Origin: Pleurotus djamor
Lineage: Eukaryota > Basidiomycota > Agaricomycetes > Agaricales > Pleurotaceae
DNA length: 64,000 bases
NCBI GenBank assembly: GCA_029747585.1
Contig: JAPEVF010000014.1
Span: forward strand, 62,001 to 126,000
Reading direction: 5' to 3'
In this document: positions 12,229-23,342 of the stretch, piece after piece
Layout: each line of letters starts with the position of its first letter
Numbering within the stretch: position 1 is the stretch's first letter
Made by a program: the position numbers and the translations under genes
Notes under the pieces: generated by a model
The model's database searches: none
Told to the model about the DNA's origin: nothing
The model's input: the letters and a program-made list of their open reading frames with translations, nothing else

Positions 12229-13025
12229 TGTCGTTCTGGTTGAGCAGACGATGGACAATGAAGAGAGTGGGAGGGTGGTCGCTGTGGACGACGACGGCGG
12301 CGAAGGTTGGTCGCTGTGGCTGACGATGAAGGGGAAGGGGGGGAAAGAATTAGAAAGACTAAAGCCATGGCGCGTAAGCGAATGGGTTTTACGGGAGGAA
12401 TTTCTAACTCCGCACGCTGCCGCCTACGTAATCACGCCCTGCACGCGTGGGGCGACTCAAGCGTCTCAGCCAAACGCGTCCGCAGGCTTCCATCTCTTCC
12501 TCTGGCAGTTGTGTGTCACATTTTTTCTTCGAAACCAGTTCGAAACGCCCAATAAAAATGACATCATAGTGGGAGCACCGTTGGTAGGCATATTACTTCT
12601 GTGATATTGCTCCACACCGCCGCCCGTACTCACAAATCTTTACGCGACTTACGCGACTAGCGAATTTCAAGAAACATAATGTGTGCAGACATTTGCAATG
12701 AGAACCGACCTGTTTGCTTTTCGAATGCTCACATGCGCTCACAAGACCCCCAACTTCAAGGGGGGAAGCGGATGCAAGAAGGGCGTATTTCATCAACGGG
12801 CGCCAAGTTTCTTGTTGATGGAAATTTTCTGGGGTGCGTTTTGGAGTGGAGTGCCTTGTCATGCATCATGAGCTAGTTCCAATATGATGTTTCCCACCCA
12901 GAATCAACCTGAGGAGCCGGAGATAAGAAACCAGTAGTAAGAACGATGACATATGGACAAAGATGAAAGAGGAGACGACCGAACGACCCAGGAAGTAAGT
13001 GGATGTGGAATTGACTGGTCAAGAA
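12229..13025. other. Intergenic, upstream of the methyltransferase gene
   Basis: About 800 bases upstream of the minus-strand methyltransferase ATG. Only short overlapping ORFs on both strands; no recognisable domain, repeat or RNA. Confidence 0.4.
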
Positions 13026-13313
13026 TCATGATGAGCAGGCGCAGAAATCAAGTAGATAACACGCTGTCATTCGGTCAATACCCCAGCCATGCACGTACTT
13101 GAGCTCACAATTGCCCACATTACATTGTGACTTCCGCCGACCTCGGCGTTTGCAATCCAACAAATCAGACTCGGGTTTCTCGTGTATACTTACTGTTGAT
13201 GGGGCCGGAAGAGCATCAGAGGCAACACAGGGAGTATCAAGTAATAGCGGCCGCACTGCCGCCGCAGTCCGCTGGGAGCTTTCAGAAGACATGGAGAAAC
13301 CATGTTCAGACAA
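13026..13313 (-). pseudogene. Relic fragment of a class IIC P-type ATPase C-terminal region
   Basis: A minus-strand frame reads CVASDALPAPSTVSIHEKPE followed by SDLLDCKRRGRRK. This aligns with [31 protein letters not shown] of the intact ATPase at 3462-8007. The following ELKYVHGWGIDRMTACYLLDF has the shape of the next helix region. No other ATPase motif lies nearby, no start is credible and the frame ends quickly. The S-D-L-L spelling rather than A-D-L-L suggests that the source was a paralogue rather than the neighbouring gene itself. Call based on by-eye alignment only. Confidence 0.6.
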
Positions 13314-13394
13314 TAGTCAAATGGGAGAGTCCTCCCAAAAAGAATGGCGTCGAGCAAGAGCCCGGTGAACCTGAAACGTCTGCGTGAAAGATTA

Positions 13395-13465
13395 TTTACA
13401 GCGACCCAACAAATCAGACTCCTCTTGCACCATTGATGGGGCCGGGAGAACGTCAGAAGTAACGT
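13395..13465 (-). pseudogene. Second copy of the same ATPase relic segment
   Basis: Minus-strand translation from about 13465 reads YVTSDVLPAPSMVQEESDLL and then GRCK before a stop. It covers the same segment as the relic at 13026-13313. Both also share nucleotide blocks on the plus strand (CCAACAAATCAGACTC and GATGGGGCCGG..CGTCAGA). It is therefore a short tandem duplicate of one decayed coding segment, about 240 bases apart. Confidence 0.55.
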
Positions 13466-14126
13466 AGGCGAATAGCGACGTCAGTTCGAAGCTTGAAGCT
13501 TTGAAGGATCCGAGTTGCACTCAAAGTTGCAGCCGTGAGTGGAAGTTCCAACTTGCGTCTCCTTGAATGGTATACACTGTGGTACGAGTATCCGGGAGGC
13601 GGGGGGATAATTGCTGCGGGAAGCACGCAGTTACAGGGAGTCGTGTCTACTACAAACAGCCGCATTCGAGCGCAACGATCTCAGCCTAAGACCAGGTTTT
13701 CAGAGGGGAAGGGCAAGTCAACCAGTCTCTGCAAACCAGCAAGAATCGGAGGGTAGGAGACAACAGTGACACACCAACCCGAGCCTGTCCTTGAGTATGG
13801 ATCGTTCTCAGCCAGGGGTTATTACGCAAGTGCGAAGGGTTATACTCTATGTACCAATCGCAGTTAGCAGGCCATCGATCTAGATAGAAGGAGAGCTACT
13901 GCGGGTCAGCCAAGCGTGACTGCGGGAGTTTACAGCCAACTTAACACGAACGACTACTTACTCTAGAGTCTAGGCTGAGGGAGTTCAGGGGAGGAATCAG
14001 GAGGCAGGAGGTGAAAGCGGCGGAATCAGCGTCAGGGGCCTCCTAAGCTGCCGGAACTTGATCAAAACGGCGTGTTTGAACTCAGCTCCATTCACCATTT
14101 GCACTTGAACTTAAACCTCGAAACAA
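13466..14126. other. Intergenic upstream of the cysteine-cluster gene
   Basis: 660 bases, rich in short stops in all frames. Holds an AAGCTTGAAGCTT repeat near 13485-13507; otherwise nothing recognised. Confidence 0.4.
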
Positions 14127-15251
14127 ATGGTCTCCAGCCATAGTAGCCCTAGTGCGCCTCATTTTAATACTCAGAGCTTCAACTCATCCTATTTTCTGAC
14201 AGCGCGGCCAGTCGCGATGAAAACCACCCTTCCTTCTCGACGGACGCGGTCGTCTTCTCGGATCACTCCCGTCGCGACAGTCTCCCTAAGGGAATTACAG
14301 ATAGTCCCACAGTCAGAAGACGATGTGAGTATTTTGAATTCGAGTGAAACTATTACCATCCTCATCGAAGCTTGCAGCACGCCTCGTCGGATAGCTCTGC
14401 AGATTTGCCGCCCCCGCCTCCCTCATCCAATCCTAACTCTCGGGGATTTCTTTGCAAGCATCGAGAAAACGAGCGTCATGTCCATGGTGTCATCATTAAC
14501 CGAGGTCCAAACGGAACTGAGCGTCAGGGCGACAAGGACTGGAAGGGTGATAATCGGTGTGGTCCGTGCAGAGAGAGGGACATATCCGTGTGTCGGGGAA
14601 CAGGGTGTAATAGATGTCTGGCCTGCGAGAAGAGGAAGAAAGGACAACCCTGCAGCCATATCAAAATTTCGGTCGTGAAGAAGACGAAGAGAAAGGCGTC
14701 TCGTAGTGGAAATGCAGTCGGCGCCGCCAATAAACCACAAATTGGCATTGTTACTCCAGTTCATCAGACTCCTAATCCCACGCAATCTCCTCCACGAAAG
14801 ATGCAAAAACGACAATACGAGAGCGACCACGAAGAAAGCGAGCTGGACATCAACCCCCGCAGGCAAACAGTAACACCAAGGGTGAGTACTTCTTTCGAAA
14901 GGCTTGCTAATCACTGATCACACACTACAAAGCCGAAGCGTGTTAGTATTCAAGATGAGCCGGAGGAAATCCCAGATCCTAGGGTGAGTTTATTCTTTAT
15001 CGATGAAATTTGGCCTGGACTCTGATGTAACATTCACAAAGGTAAATACACATCGTCGCCCTCCCACTGTAGCGTTGGAGATCCGCGGTGGACGTCGAGG
15101 AACTCCAGCTACCAGAAACAATGCACAGAAGATCCAAGAAATCAAGAAGTTCATGGAATCGACTCGGAGAGCGGGAGTTGAGATGGCGCAGTATGCGTTG
15201 CGGATGGCGACTGAATCCGAGAAAGGATTGGAGCTGATCGAAGAATTGTAA
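14127..15251 (+). CDS. Hypothetical protein with a seven-cysteine cluster
   Basis: Unrecognised nuclear-type protein of about 310 residues. ATG at 14127; introns near 14324-14376, 14882-14932, and one before VNTHRRPPT near 15041. The Ser/Arg-rich N-terminus is followed by CGPCRERDISVCRGTGCNRC and then LACEKRKKGQPC, giving C-x2-C-x7-C-x4-C-x2-C-x2-C-x8-C. This is a plausible zinc-binding module but not the Zn(II)2Cys6 pattern. Basic KKTKRKASRS follows, then a charged helix AQKIQEIKKFMESTRR near the C-terminus. These traits suggest a DNA- or chromatin-associated protein; that is inference. It is convergent with the F-box gene downstream. Confidence 0.65.
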
Positions 15252-15407
15252 TTGTGGATTGGAGGTGTTCTTGTCGTGTCACTTTGTTGTTTGTTCGTAT
15301 TGGGCTGCGACACTTGAAAGTAGAGTATATACACAGTCTATAGAAAAGGATGCTATCTTGAAACTATTGGTGTTAGGGAAAGTGCCCATGCACATTTGAA
15401 CATCAAC

Positions 15408-17076
15408 TCAGTCAGATGCCGAGGCTGGGGTGGCATTCATCAGAAAGCCACACAACAAAAACAAGGTTTCAAATACTTACCAGTCAACTTGCCGCGAAGT
15501 CCCCGCAGTTGGTGTTGGGTCCACGCCCGCTCCTCCGCTCTAATTTCTGAAAGTAAAGGTAACCATTTCGCGAATTCTTCCCATTCCGGTGACAGGATCG
15601 CAGGAGGTTCCCTGTCATCCTGCATCCAATCTGTACCCGTAACAACATTGGTGAGACGAGGGCAGAGATGGCTCAGAAAGAAGGCAAGTGCGCGAGGGTT
15701 GGTGACGGTTGATTTTCCGACGAGGAGGGACTTGAAATGAGAAAAGAAGGTGTTGGGTGCGTTCCGTGGGATGAGCTCGCTTGAGGTAGAAAAGTATAAC
15801 CCAAGTCGCTGGAGCTCGGGGCAGCGGGTTAATGCGAGGATAGATGAGATGGGCAGCGGCGTTACACCAGGAGGTGTGATGTCGGCTGGGCTGCAATTAA
15901 GGACGAGGGTTTCAAGGTGGGGGAAAGCAGAGGCTATTTCTTCGAGATCAGCCGGGATGAGGTCGAGAGGATAATAATGAGCGAGTTCAAGGGAGCGTAT
16001 CTTGGTGCATTTCAAGACAGGTCGTATGTGCCGCATGTTGATGAAATCACCCTGCTCGGGGCGAGTCGAGCCTGCCATTGATAAACAGACGACGCGCACG
16101 GAAGTCATCGAGCCATTGCGGCCTGAGATAGCGCCAAGGAGATCCGAGAAGTGAGCTGGAGATTCGACAGATGGAGATTCAATTTGGACATGGGTAAGAT
16201 AGGTCGGGAAGTTAGGATGCAAAATGAGTTTCGTGGCCGCAAAGTATGGCAGCGAAAGTGTGATGTCCCGTAGGGATGCGAACGCGTCGGTCTCGAATTT
16301 GAGATCACCAATATCCCGGATGGAGGGGGTCCCTTGGAACGGCCTCAACGTGACTTTCCCAAGGCTGGGAAGCTGAGATAGTGTCTCGAGAACTCGCTTG
16401 GTCGGTGCGGTAGGGAGATGGACCACTCTGAGGCCAGAGAGATCTCGTATGGTTGAGTTGAGTGCTTCATCTACGCCGTTTATGGGAAAGACCGCAGTGA
16501 AGCTCAGGACCTCCATATTGGGCAAGCGGTGTGCCAAATACGACGAGAAGTCGGGGGCTATGGCTACAAAGTTGCTAGGTAATACGATAGAAAGGCTGTG
16601 GAGTCTGGGGTGCACGAAGAGAAGACAATCAAAAAGGTTGGATCCCCACTGGAGGTGAAGGAGGTTGGGGAATAACTCTAGCCTTGGACGTGTCCGGGCC
16701 ATTTGGTCAAAAATTGTTGAAGCAAAAGAGGTATGTGATGATGACGGGATGTAGCTTAGAGTTCGGATACGATATGCATAGTGGTCCAAGCGGACCCAAT
16801 CACTGTGACGTAACGAACGAGAAAATTGATACTATTGGAGGAGATGAGATTCAGGGATTAATCCGTTAGTCAGAGCGAACTTACACCATTTCCATTATTG
16901 TGCAGCGGGCAAAGGACTCCACAAACTGGCCGTAATGACTTCAGGTTTTGCCAGAGTATGTCTAATGAGAGTTCAGACCACTGCTGATTTACGGTCGCAG
17001 TGACGCTGAGGTCCTTTGAGTCCAGATGCGCGAGTATGTGCTGAAGGAGTTCACTGATACCAAGAGTAGACTCCAT
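15408..17076 (-). CDS. F-box / leucine-rich-like protein, copy A
   Basis: Minus-strand gene, ATG at 17076. Exon 1 encodes an F-box-like segment (ISELLQHILAHLDSKDLSVT, then ATVNQQWSEL and ILWQNL). Exon 2 begins YQFSRSLRHSDWVRLDHYAY after an intron with a GTAAGT donor and CCAATAG acceptor. The long body consists of degenerate leucine-rich strands (LRVVHLP, LRDITLSLPYF, IRSLELAHYYP). A GTAAGT donor near 15487 with acceptor CCCCAG gives a short last exon ending KLTASASD at 15408. Reading through instead gives a stop at 15440. F-box proteins recruit substrates to SCF ubiquitin ligases; the target is unknown. Paralogue of the gene at 17428-18975. Confidence 0.8.
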
Positions 17077-17427
17077 GTTGGTTGAGAAACTGAGAGACGA
17101 AAGGATTGGGGCATGCGGTTGAAACGCGTCAGCATGCCGCAGTCATTTAAGTTGCGAGAAACCGTCCGGCTAATCGCGTACATCGTGTTCATGAATGATA
17201 CACAGTAGATGAGCGCAGTCGATAACATGTAATCTTGCAGGTTTTGTTTTTATCGGACTGCTTAGCCGTTCCCCAGGAAATCAAAAGAGGAAGACAATAT
17301 CCCCATTGAATTACCGATGACAAGCTCCAGTTTAGACGTGTAGCTATCGTGTACAGAACAGAGCTATTCTCTTGAAGCCATATAATCAGACGCGTTGATT
17401 CGTGCAAAGAAGATCAAGGGGTACGTA
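17077..17427. other. Spacer between tandem F-box genes
   Basis: 351 bases holding the promoter side of copy A and the 3' side of copy B. No recognisable element. Confidence 0.4.
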
Positions 17428-18975
17428 CTAGTTTTGGTTCTGATGCTTAGCCCATACACGTTCTTCTGTACGAACCTCAGAGAGCAGCGGCAGTAAAGTT
17501 ACGAGTTCCTCCCATTCCTTCGACGGAGCTGCGCAAAGTCCATCGATCCACTGCTTCCCGGTCAGGATCTCGGTCACATACGGACAGATATGGCTCAGGA
17601 AAAACGCTAGACGACGGGGGTTCGAAACCGTAGAGCTTCCAACAAACAGTGTGATTAAACGAGGGAAGACGTGCTCTGGCTGGTTCCTTGGAATCAAGCT
17701 CGAAGAACCGTCAAAGTATAGCCCAAGCTTTCGGAGTTTGGGGCAACAGGAAGCAAAAGGGATGATTGACGAGATGGGGACGGGTGATGGTGTGGTTTCG
17801 GATGTATTGGAGGGGCTGCAGTTGACAACAAGTGTCTCGATGTGCGGAAAGGCGGAGGCGATCTCTTCGAGGTCAGGCGGGAAAAGCATGAACGGATAGA
17901 AGTGAGCAAGCTCCAGAGAGCGTAGCTTCGAGCATCTCAGGATAGGTCGCATGTGTCGCATGTCGACAAACTCCATTCTGCTGGGTCTTTCGACCAACGA
18001 GGAGATAATTCGTACTGAGACGACTGAGGGGTTGCGGTCAGCTATGGCGGTGAGGAGGTCGGAAAAATCGGCTGGCGACTCAGAGGACAAGGACTCAATG
18101 TGGATACGTGTGAGGAAGGTCGGAAGTTGGGGATGAAAGAGCAGTTTGGTGGCCGAAAAGTAAGGCAGTGAGAATGCGACATCTTGAAGCTCTGGAAACG
18201 CTTTTTCTCCGAACGCAAAGTCCTGAGGGCTCGACGTGGACGGATTATAAGGTTTGAGGGTGATTTTCGAAAGGTGGGGAAGGCGAGAGAGCGTTTCCAG
18301 GATCGGTTTATCTGGCGCGATGGGGAGCGAGATAGCCTTGACACTAGAGAGTTGTTCTATGCATGACACCAGCAGTCCGTCAATGTCGTTAATCTGTGTC
18401 TTCAATGCGACATCCAGGGTTTCTATGCTGGGAAGGCGACGCGTTAAATAAGGAGAGAAGACCCCGGCTGTTGTCGGAAAGTTTTCGGGAAGAATCAATG
18501 AAAGATGGCGAACGGTTGGGTGCATGAATAAGAGGCAATCGAGAAGACTAGAGTCCCATTCCAGTCGACGGAGATTGGGGAATATGTTTAACCTAGGTCT
18601 CGTCCGAGCCATCTGATCATATACCCCCGGATGGAGAGCGCTTTTCGACGCCAGCGACCGAACGCGATAGGCGTATTTGTCCAGGCGATCCCAGCTAGAC
18701 TGGTCGAGTGGCCTGGCGAAATTCTATGAAATTGCAATGTCAATGAGCGGTTAAATTGATGCAAACATAAAAAAACGAACATATCCCGCCGGTGATGATA
18801 CCATTGGTTGAAGGACCTGGCAAACCGGATACAAAGAGTCGAGATCTCTCCAGAGGACATCGAGGGCACTTTCAGACCACTTTTCGTTGATTGTGGCAGC
18901 GATGCTAAGGTGCTTTGGGTCCAAATGAGAGAATATTTTTTGAAGCAATTCGGTGATACAAAGAGCTGATTCCAT
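17428..18975 (-). CDS. F-box / leucine-rich-like protein, copy B
   Basis: Minus-strand paralogue of the gene to its left. ATG at 18975 opens MESALCITELLQKIFSHLDP, an F-box-like helix pair, followed by LSIAATINEKWSE and VLWRDL. After an intron (donor after CAACCAATG, acceptor TTTCATAG) the second exon reads NFARPLDQSSWDRLDKYAYR and MARTRPRLNIFPNL. Copy A has MARTRPRLELFPNL at the same place, and the pair share LLSEVRTEERVW near the C-terminus. About 460 residues; no frame break. Probable SCF adaptor. The tandem arrangement in the same orientation indicates local duplication. Confidence 0.8.
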
Positions 18976-19404
18976 TCGATAACTTTAAGCAATGGGTCGA
19001 GGGTAGTTGGTTTTCAACATATGAGTCAGGGTTGTGTTGGGTGAAGAAGACCAGGCCGCGCCATCGTGGCTTGGCGCCCGGGTCGAACACGCGACCACAA
19101 CTTCAAGCTTCAACGTTCAACGTTCAACGTTCAACGTTCGTCTTCAAGCTAGCTTCAGCCACAAAGTTTCGAGGACTTGTCCATGTTCTGGACGCTTGAA
19201 GTCGTCATTATTGTTGCAGCTTAACAAGCACGGGCCAAGTTATCCACTGTTCTAGCAGATAGTAATCATCATCATGGGTCGTTCCTGAGTAAATAATACC
19301 CGTCTTACTCAGCCTACGGTGCATTTTACTGAAGCATTACAAAGGCAGCCAGAATCGGTTTAAAAAGCAAGGACTTACAGTCTGATGTCCAGGAAACCCG
19401 CATC
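18976..19404. other. Divergent spacer between F-box copy B and the OYE homologue
   Basis: 429 bases shared by two divergent promoters. Contains a 7-base tandem repeat (19111-19140) preceded by CTTCAAGCTT. No other element recognised. Confidence 0.5.
19111..19140. repeat. Heptamer tandem repeat CAACGTT x4
   Basis: Four consecutive copies of CAACGTT in the divergent promoter spacer, directly after a CTTCAAGCTT block. ACGTT cores are palindromic, so the array is similar on both strands. Confidence 0.85.
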
Positions 19405-20690
19405 ATGGACCTATCTCCCCTACCCAACATCTTTCACCCTTTACAAGTCGGGGCTCTTCCTCTACGACACCGCATCGTGTTGGCTCCTCTTACGCGTATG
19501 CGAGCGACCAAGGAATTTATCCCTCAGCTACCTGTCATGAAAGAGTATTATTCACAGCGAGCGAGAACTCCCGGAACTCTTCTCATTTCGGAGGGGACCT
19601 TCATATCACCCGCTGGTACCGGCGCTTGGCCAAATGCTCCTGGGATCTGGTCTTCCGCTCAAATCGAAGCCTGGAGAGAAGTAAATACGTTTGATCTCAT
19701 CATCGTCGCGTCAGATTGCTAAGATGACTGCTTACAGATAACTACTGCCGTTCATGCTAACGGAAGTTTTATCTTCCTGCAGATTTTCGCAACAGGACGA
19801 TCAGCTGATTCGTCATACCTTGCATCTCCTGATCTCAAGGTTGTCGCTCCTTCTCCTATCCCTCTCAGCACACAGAATATCCCCCCTCACGTCCTCTCTG
19901 TGGAGGAAATCCACAACTTCACGGCCGAGTTTGTCCAAGCTGCCCGAAATGGGATCGAGGCCGGGTTCGACGGCGTTGAAGTCCACGTGGCGAACGGATT
20001 CCTACTGGACCAGTTCTTGCAGGATGTGAGCAACACAAGAGAGGACCAGTATGGAGGCAGCATCGAGAATCGCGCTCGATTCCCTCTGGAAGTCGTCTCT
20101 GCAGTCGCCCAGGCTATCGGAGAAGAGAGGGTATCTGTCAGGCTGAGTCCTTGGAGCCCATTCAGTGGTCAGTGCACTCCACTTCCTGCCGTCATCACCT
20201 TGCTCACTAAATGTGTAGATATGGGCATGAAAGATCCAGTACCGACATTTTCATACTTTACAGAACAACTCAGAGAGCGTTGCCCCAACCTCGCCTATCT
20301 ACACGTCATAGAGCCTCGGATATCTGGTGCAGATGACAGGGAAGCGTCCAGTAGCGAATCCAACGACTTCCTGCGAGAGATTTGGAAAGGGAAACCACTT
20401 GTCAGCGCAGGCGGATACAATGGCGAAAGCGGTCTGGCTCGTGCGCAGGAGAATGGTAATGAGTTGATTGCATTCGGAAGGCATTTCATCGCCAATGTAA
20501 GCTATGTCCCTATGCACATATTTGTCAAGCCACTGATTGCCTTGGTCAGCCTGATCTTCCGCTGCGATTCTGTCAAGGCGTCTCACTTCAACCTTACGAC
20601 CGATCCACTTTCTACGTTCCTGGAGACAAGAGCGGCAAAGGTTACAGCGACTATGGGTTCGCAACGAGACCGATAGTCTCCGCTGCTTGA
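19405..20690 (+). CDS. NADH:flavin oxidoreductase / Old Yellow Enzyme family
   Basis: FMN-dependent ene-reductase homologue of about 380 residues in several exons. ATG at 19405; MDLSPLPNIFHPLQVGALPL leads to IVLAPLTRMRA with the conserved Thr that tunes FMN. Next are ANGSFIFLQIFATGR and the active-site stretch VEVHVANGFLLDQFLQ. The substrate-binding His and Asn (HxxN) are kept, but the following residue is Phe where OYE1 has the proton-donor Tyr196. Further on are TREDQYGGSIENRARF, SAGGY and IAFGRHFIANPDLP, the phosphate-binding end. The last exon follows an intron after FIAN and ends ATRPIVSAA at 20690. Likely reduces an activated alkene; the acid step may differ. Confidence 0.88.
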
Positions 20691-21218
20691 ATGCCTGTAG
20701 TCTCAGCCTCTCTCCCCGTTCAATGACGAATCGTTGATCTGTACTTTCTTTTCATTTATTTCTCCGAATTGCAATGATCTTTTCACCTCTTACATCAGAC
20801 CATTGGGCACAGGTTGACACAGCGTCGCACCTTGTATTTGCCACTAGGAAGCCCGCCTAGTACCCGTCATATCACCGCCTACGCGCTTTTGCACTTGACG
20901 CGGTCACGACACGGCAATGATGGGAATTCCCCAGTCTTGCGACCCTTGATATCTCCGCATGGTGTTCTGCACTCCTTTCTGCGCTCATCCGGGCGCTCAT
21001 TCCAGTACGCCCTTGTCATGGCCTAAATGCCTCGCAGTACCTGGGCGCAGCGCCTCTCCTTGATTTGAGATCGGCATTAAGATGATTCTCCCGTTCTTTG
21101 TGAAGACGAGCCCATTTATAAGAGACGGATTTTGGCTTGGGGAAAGGGCATACTCACTTTTTTTTCTTTCTTTCTTTTCTTCTCTTTCTACGATCTCGTT
21201 TTACCTCTGTTCCTCTAG
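20691..21218. other. Intergenic, promoter of the aspartic protease homologue
   Basis: 528 bases. Contains a TATA-like box (21114-21122) and a pyrimidine tract (about 21157-21190) just before the next ATG. No ORF of note. Confidence 0.5.
21114..21122 (+). promoter_or_regulatory. TATA-like box of the pepsin-family gene
   Basis: ATTTATAAG about 97 bases upstream of the ATG at 21219, followed by a long T/C tract, the usual arrangement at highly expressed fungal genes. Confidence 0.5.
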
Positions 21219-23342
21219 ATGATCGTTGGTGTTCCTTTCCTAGCGGCGCTTTTGTCCGTTGCGCCCTCGACATTTGCTCTTCGGGCTCCGTTGGTTCGAC
21301 GAACAGATGGGTTCCTAAGTCGTCGGCACAACGGGGAGGATCATGGTCATTCCGCTCCACCGAATACGAGCGACCATCATCATACGGTTTACTTGCACAA
21401 CGAGCACGACCTCCCCGTAAGTGATCTTCCTCTCATCCGCTATCTCTTAACTCATCATTTTACCTTCAGTATGGTATAAATATCACGATCGGTGGCCAAG
21501 GTGGGTCTCTTTTCGGTTCGTCGACTGACTATCCTCCTGACGTAGTTGTACCTCTAGACATTATCCTCAATCTCGACACACGGTCCTCTGACCTCTGGGT
21601 CTACCATCCAGATATTCAGGTATCTAATTCCGCGGCAGTCACCGCCAACCTGAGCTATGGTGACGGATACGTCTCTGGACCCGTTGACTTTACGACCATC
21701 GAATTTGCTGGTGACAAGGTCCCTTCTCAAGGTGAGTTATCGACGCGTATTTAGCCCTTTCCCGCTTCCTAACCGTGCACCACCGTTTATAGCTTTCATC
21801 CATGTCAACGAGGTACGTGGTTCATTACATGTGGAGGCATCTTGTTACTAATGCTCTACTAGACTGTTCATCAAGAGTGCTTAGAGAACACTGCAATTTC
21901 GGGTGTCATTGGCTTAGGGTTGAATTGTACAGCTTCCATCGTCAGCACCGTCTTGGAGAAGTCTTTCGGCGTTGCGACCACGTTCGGACGCTCTCTCATC
22001 GGAAATATCTTCTATCAAAACCAATTCACCGGTCACGGGAACTATTTCACTCTCCTTTACGGCCGAACGGATGTCGACTTGAAGGAGAAGGCTGGCATAT
22101 TCACAATCAGCGAGATTGCTGAAGGCTATGAAGCCATCGTCGACGCGCCGAAGTTGAAGAGCCCGTTGCCGGATTATTGGAGTGTCGTCATTGATGGTAT
22201 GAGAATGGGAAATCAGACTCATCCGTTTGCGACTGTCGTTCCGGGCCTTCCTGAAGGGCAAGGTGCCGCTGTCGTCGACACAGGGTACTCTACACCATGG
22301 ATCCCTCAACATTGTGTCGATTGGATATACGGCGCTTTACCTGGCGCCGTTTCCGTCTACGACGCACCGGAGTTCCAGGCTATTGGTGCAAACTGGCTAT
22401 TCCCATGCAACGAGATGCAGGATGTCGTCCTTATGATCGGGTGAGTAATTCACAGTCGGCCCAAAAATAACTACTCAGACTGACGACAATTCACATCCCT
22501 ATAGTGGAATTGAATACCCACTTCATCCTTTGGATCTTAGCAAGATGGTCACCGTGCCTTTGAACGGACAAAACACCACGTTTTGCTACAACCTTTATCA
22601 GAACTACCCTGAAGGTGTCAGTTGGGATTTGATCCTCGGAGATCCCTTCCTCAAGAGTGTCTACATCTCGTAAGTTATACAACTGGCCTCTTTTCGGGAA
22701 GATCTTCTCACCATGACTTGTAGGTATAACCATGGCTCCATGGACGCTTCGGGAGCACACACCGAAGATCGCTATGTGCAGATTCTGTCTACCACCACTT
22801 TGGATAAGGCACGGAAGGAGTTTGACACGATTCGTGCTAAGCAGCTTTCGGGGTTGAAGGAAATTTCCCCGTCACAAGTCAAGGAACTCGTCAAGAAGGA
22901 CCCCTCCTCCCTGAAGGCCATCGTCTCGCATCCCATTCCTTACTCGGGGGAACATTCGCATTCTCCTCCAAGCTCCCCGTCCGGGTCGTCATCGTCTGGT
23001 TCCCACTCCCACTCTGCCTCTGACTCTGGGAGTCATTCCCACTCAGATGTCGCATCTAACGTAGCTGGCGGTGTGTTCGCTGCAGGTATCAATGATGCAA
23101 ACGACTACTCGGCCGTCACTGCGATCCTTGACAAATACTCCCCCGTCGTGATTGGACTTCTTGGGGGCATCCTATTGATGCTAGTCGCTCTCACAGGTCT
23201 AGGAGCATACTTCTGTATCTCTAGACGTGGGAAATGCACGACCACGAAGATGATGACGATGAGTTATCATCCTGTCAAGATGGGTGAGGCGAAGGATGCG
23301 CCCCAGATGGAACCTTTCGCCGGTCGATACGATGATGCTTGA
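21219..23342 (+). CDS. Pepsin-like (A1) protein, membrane-anchored, altered first active site
   Basis: Extracytoplasmic aspartic-protease homologue of about 570 residues. ATG at 21219 gives a signal peptide (MIVGVPFLAALLSVAPSTFA). After a His-rich propeptide comes YGINITIGGQVVPLDIILNL, then DTRSSDLWV where active A1 enzymes have DTG. The second motif AAVVDTGYSTPWI is normal. Other family marks are the N-glycosylation sequons, ISGVIGLG and WDLILGDPFLKSVYI. A Ser/His-rich stalk follows, then one transmembrane helix (VVIGLLGGILLMLVALTGLG) and a short basic cytosolic tail. Exons splice in frame, with introns near 21418-21470, 21503-21544, 21732-21790 and others. The Gly-to-Arg change next to the first catalytic Asp may impair or alter catalysis. 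Confidence 0.85.
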
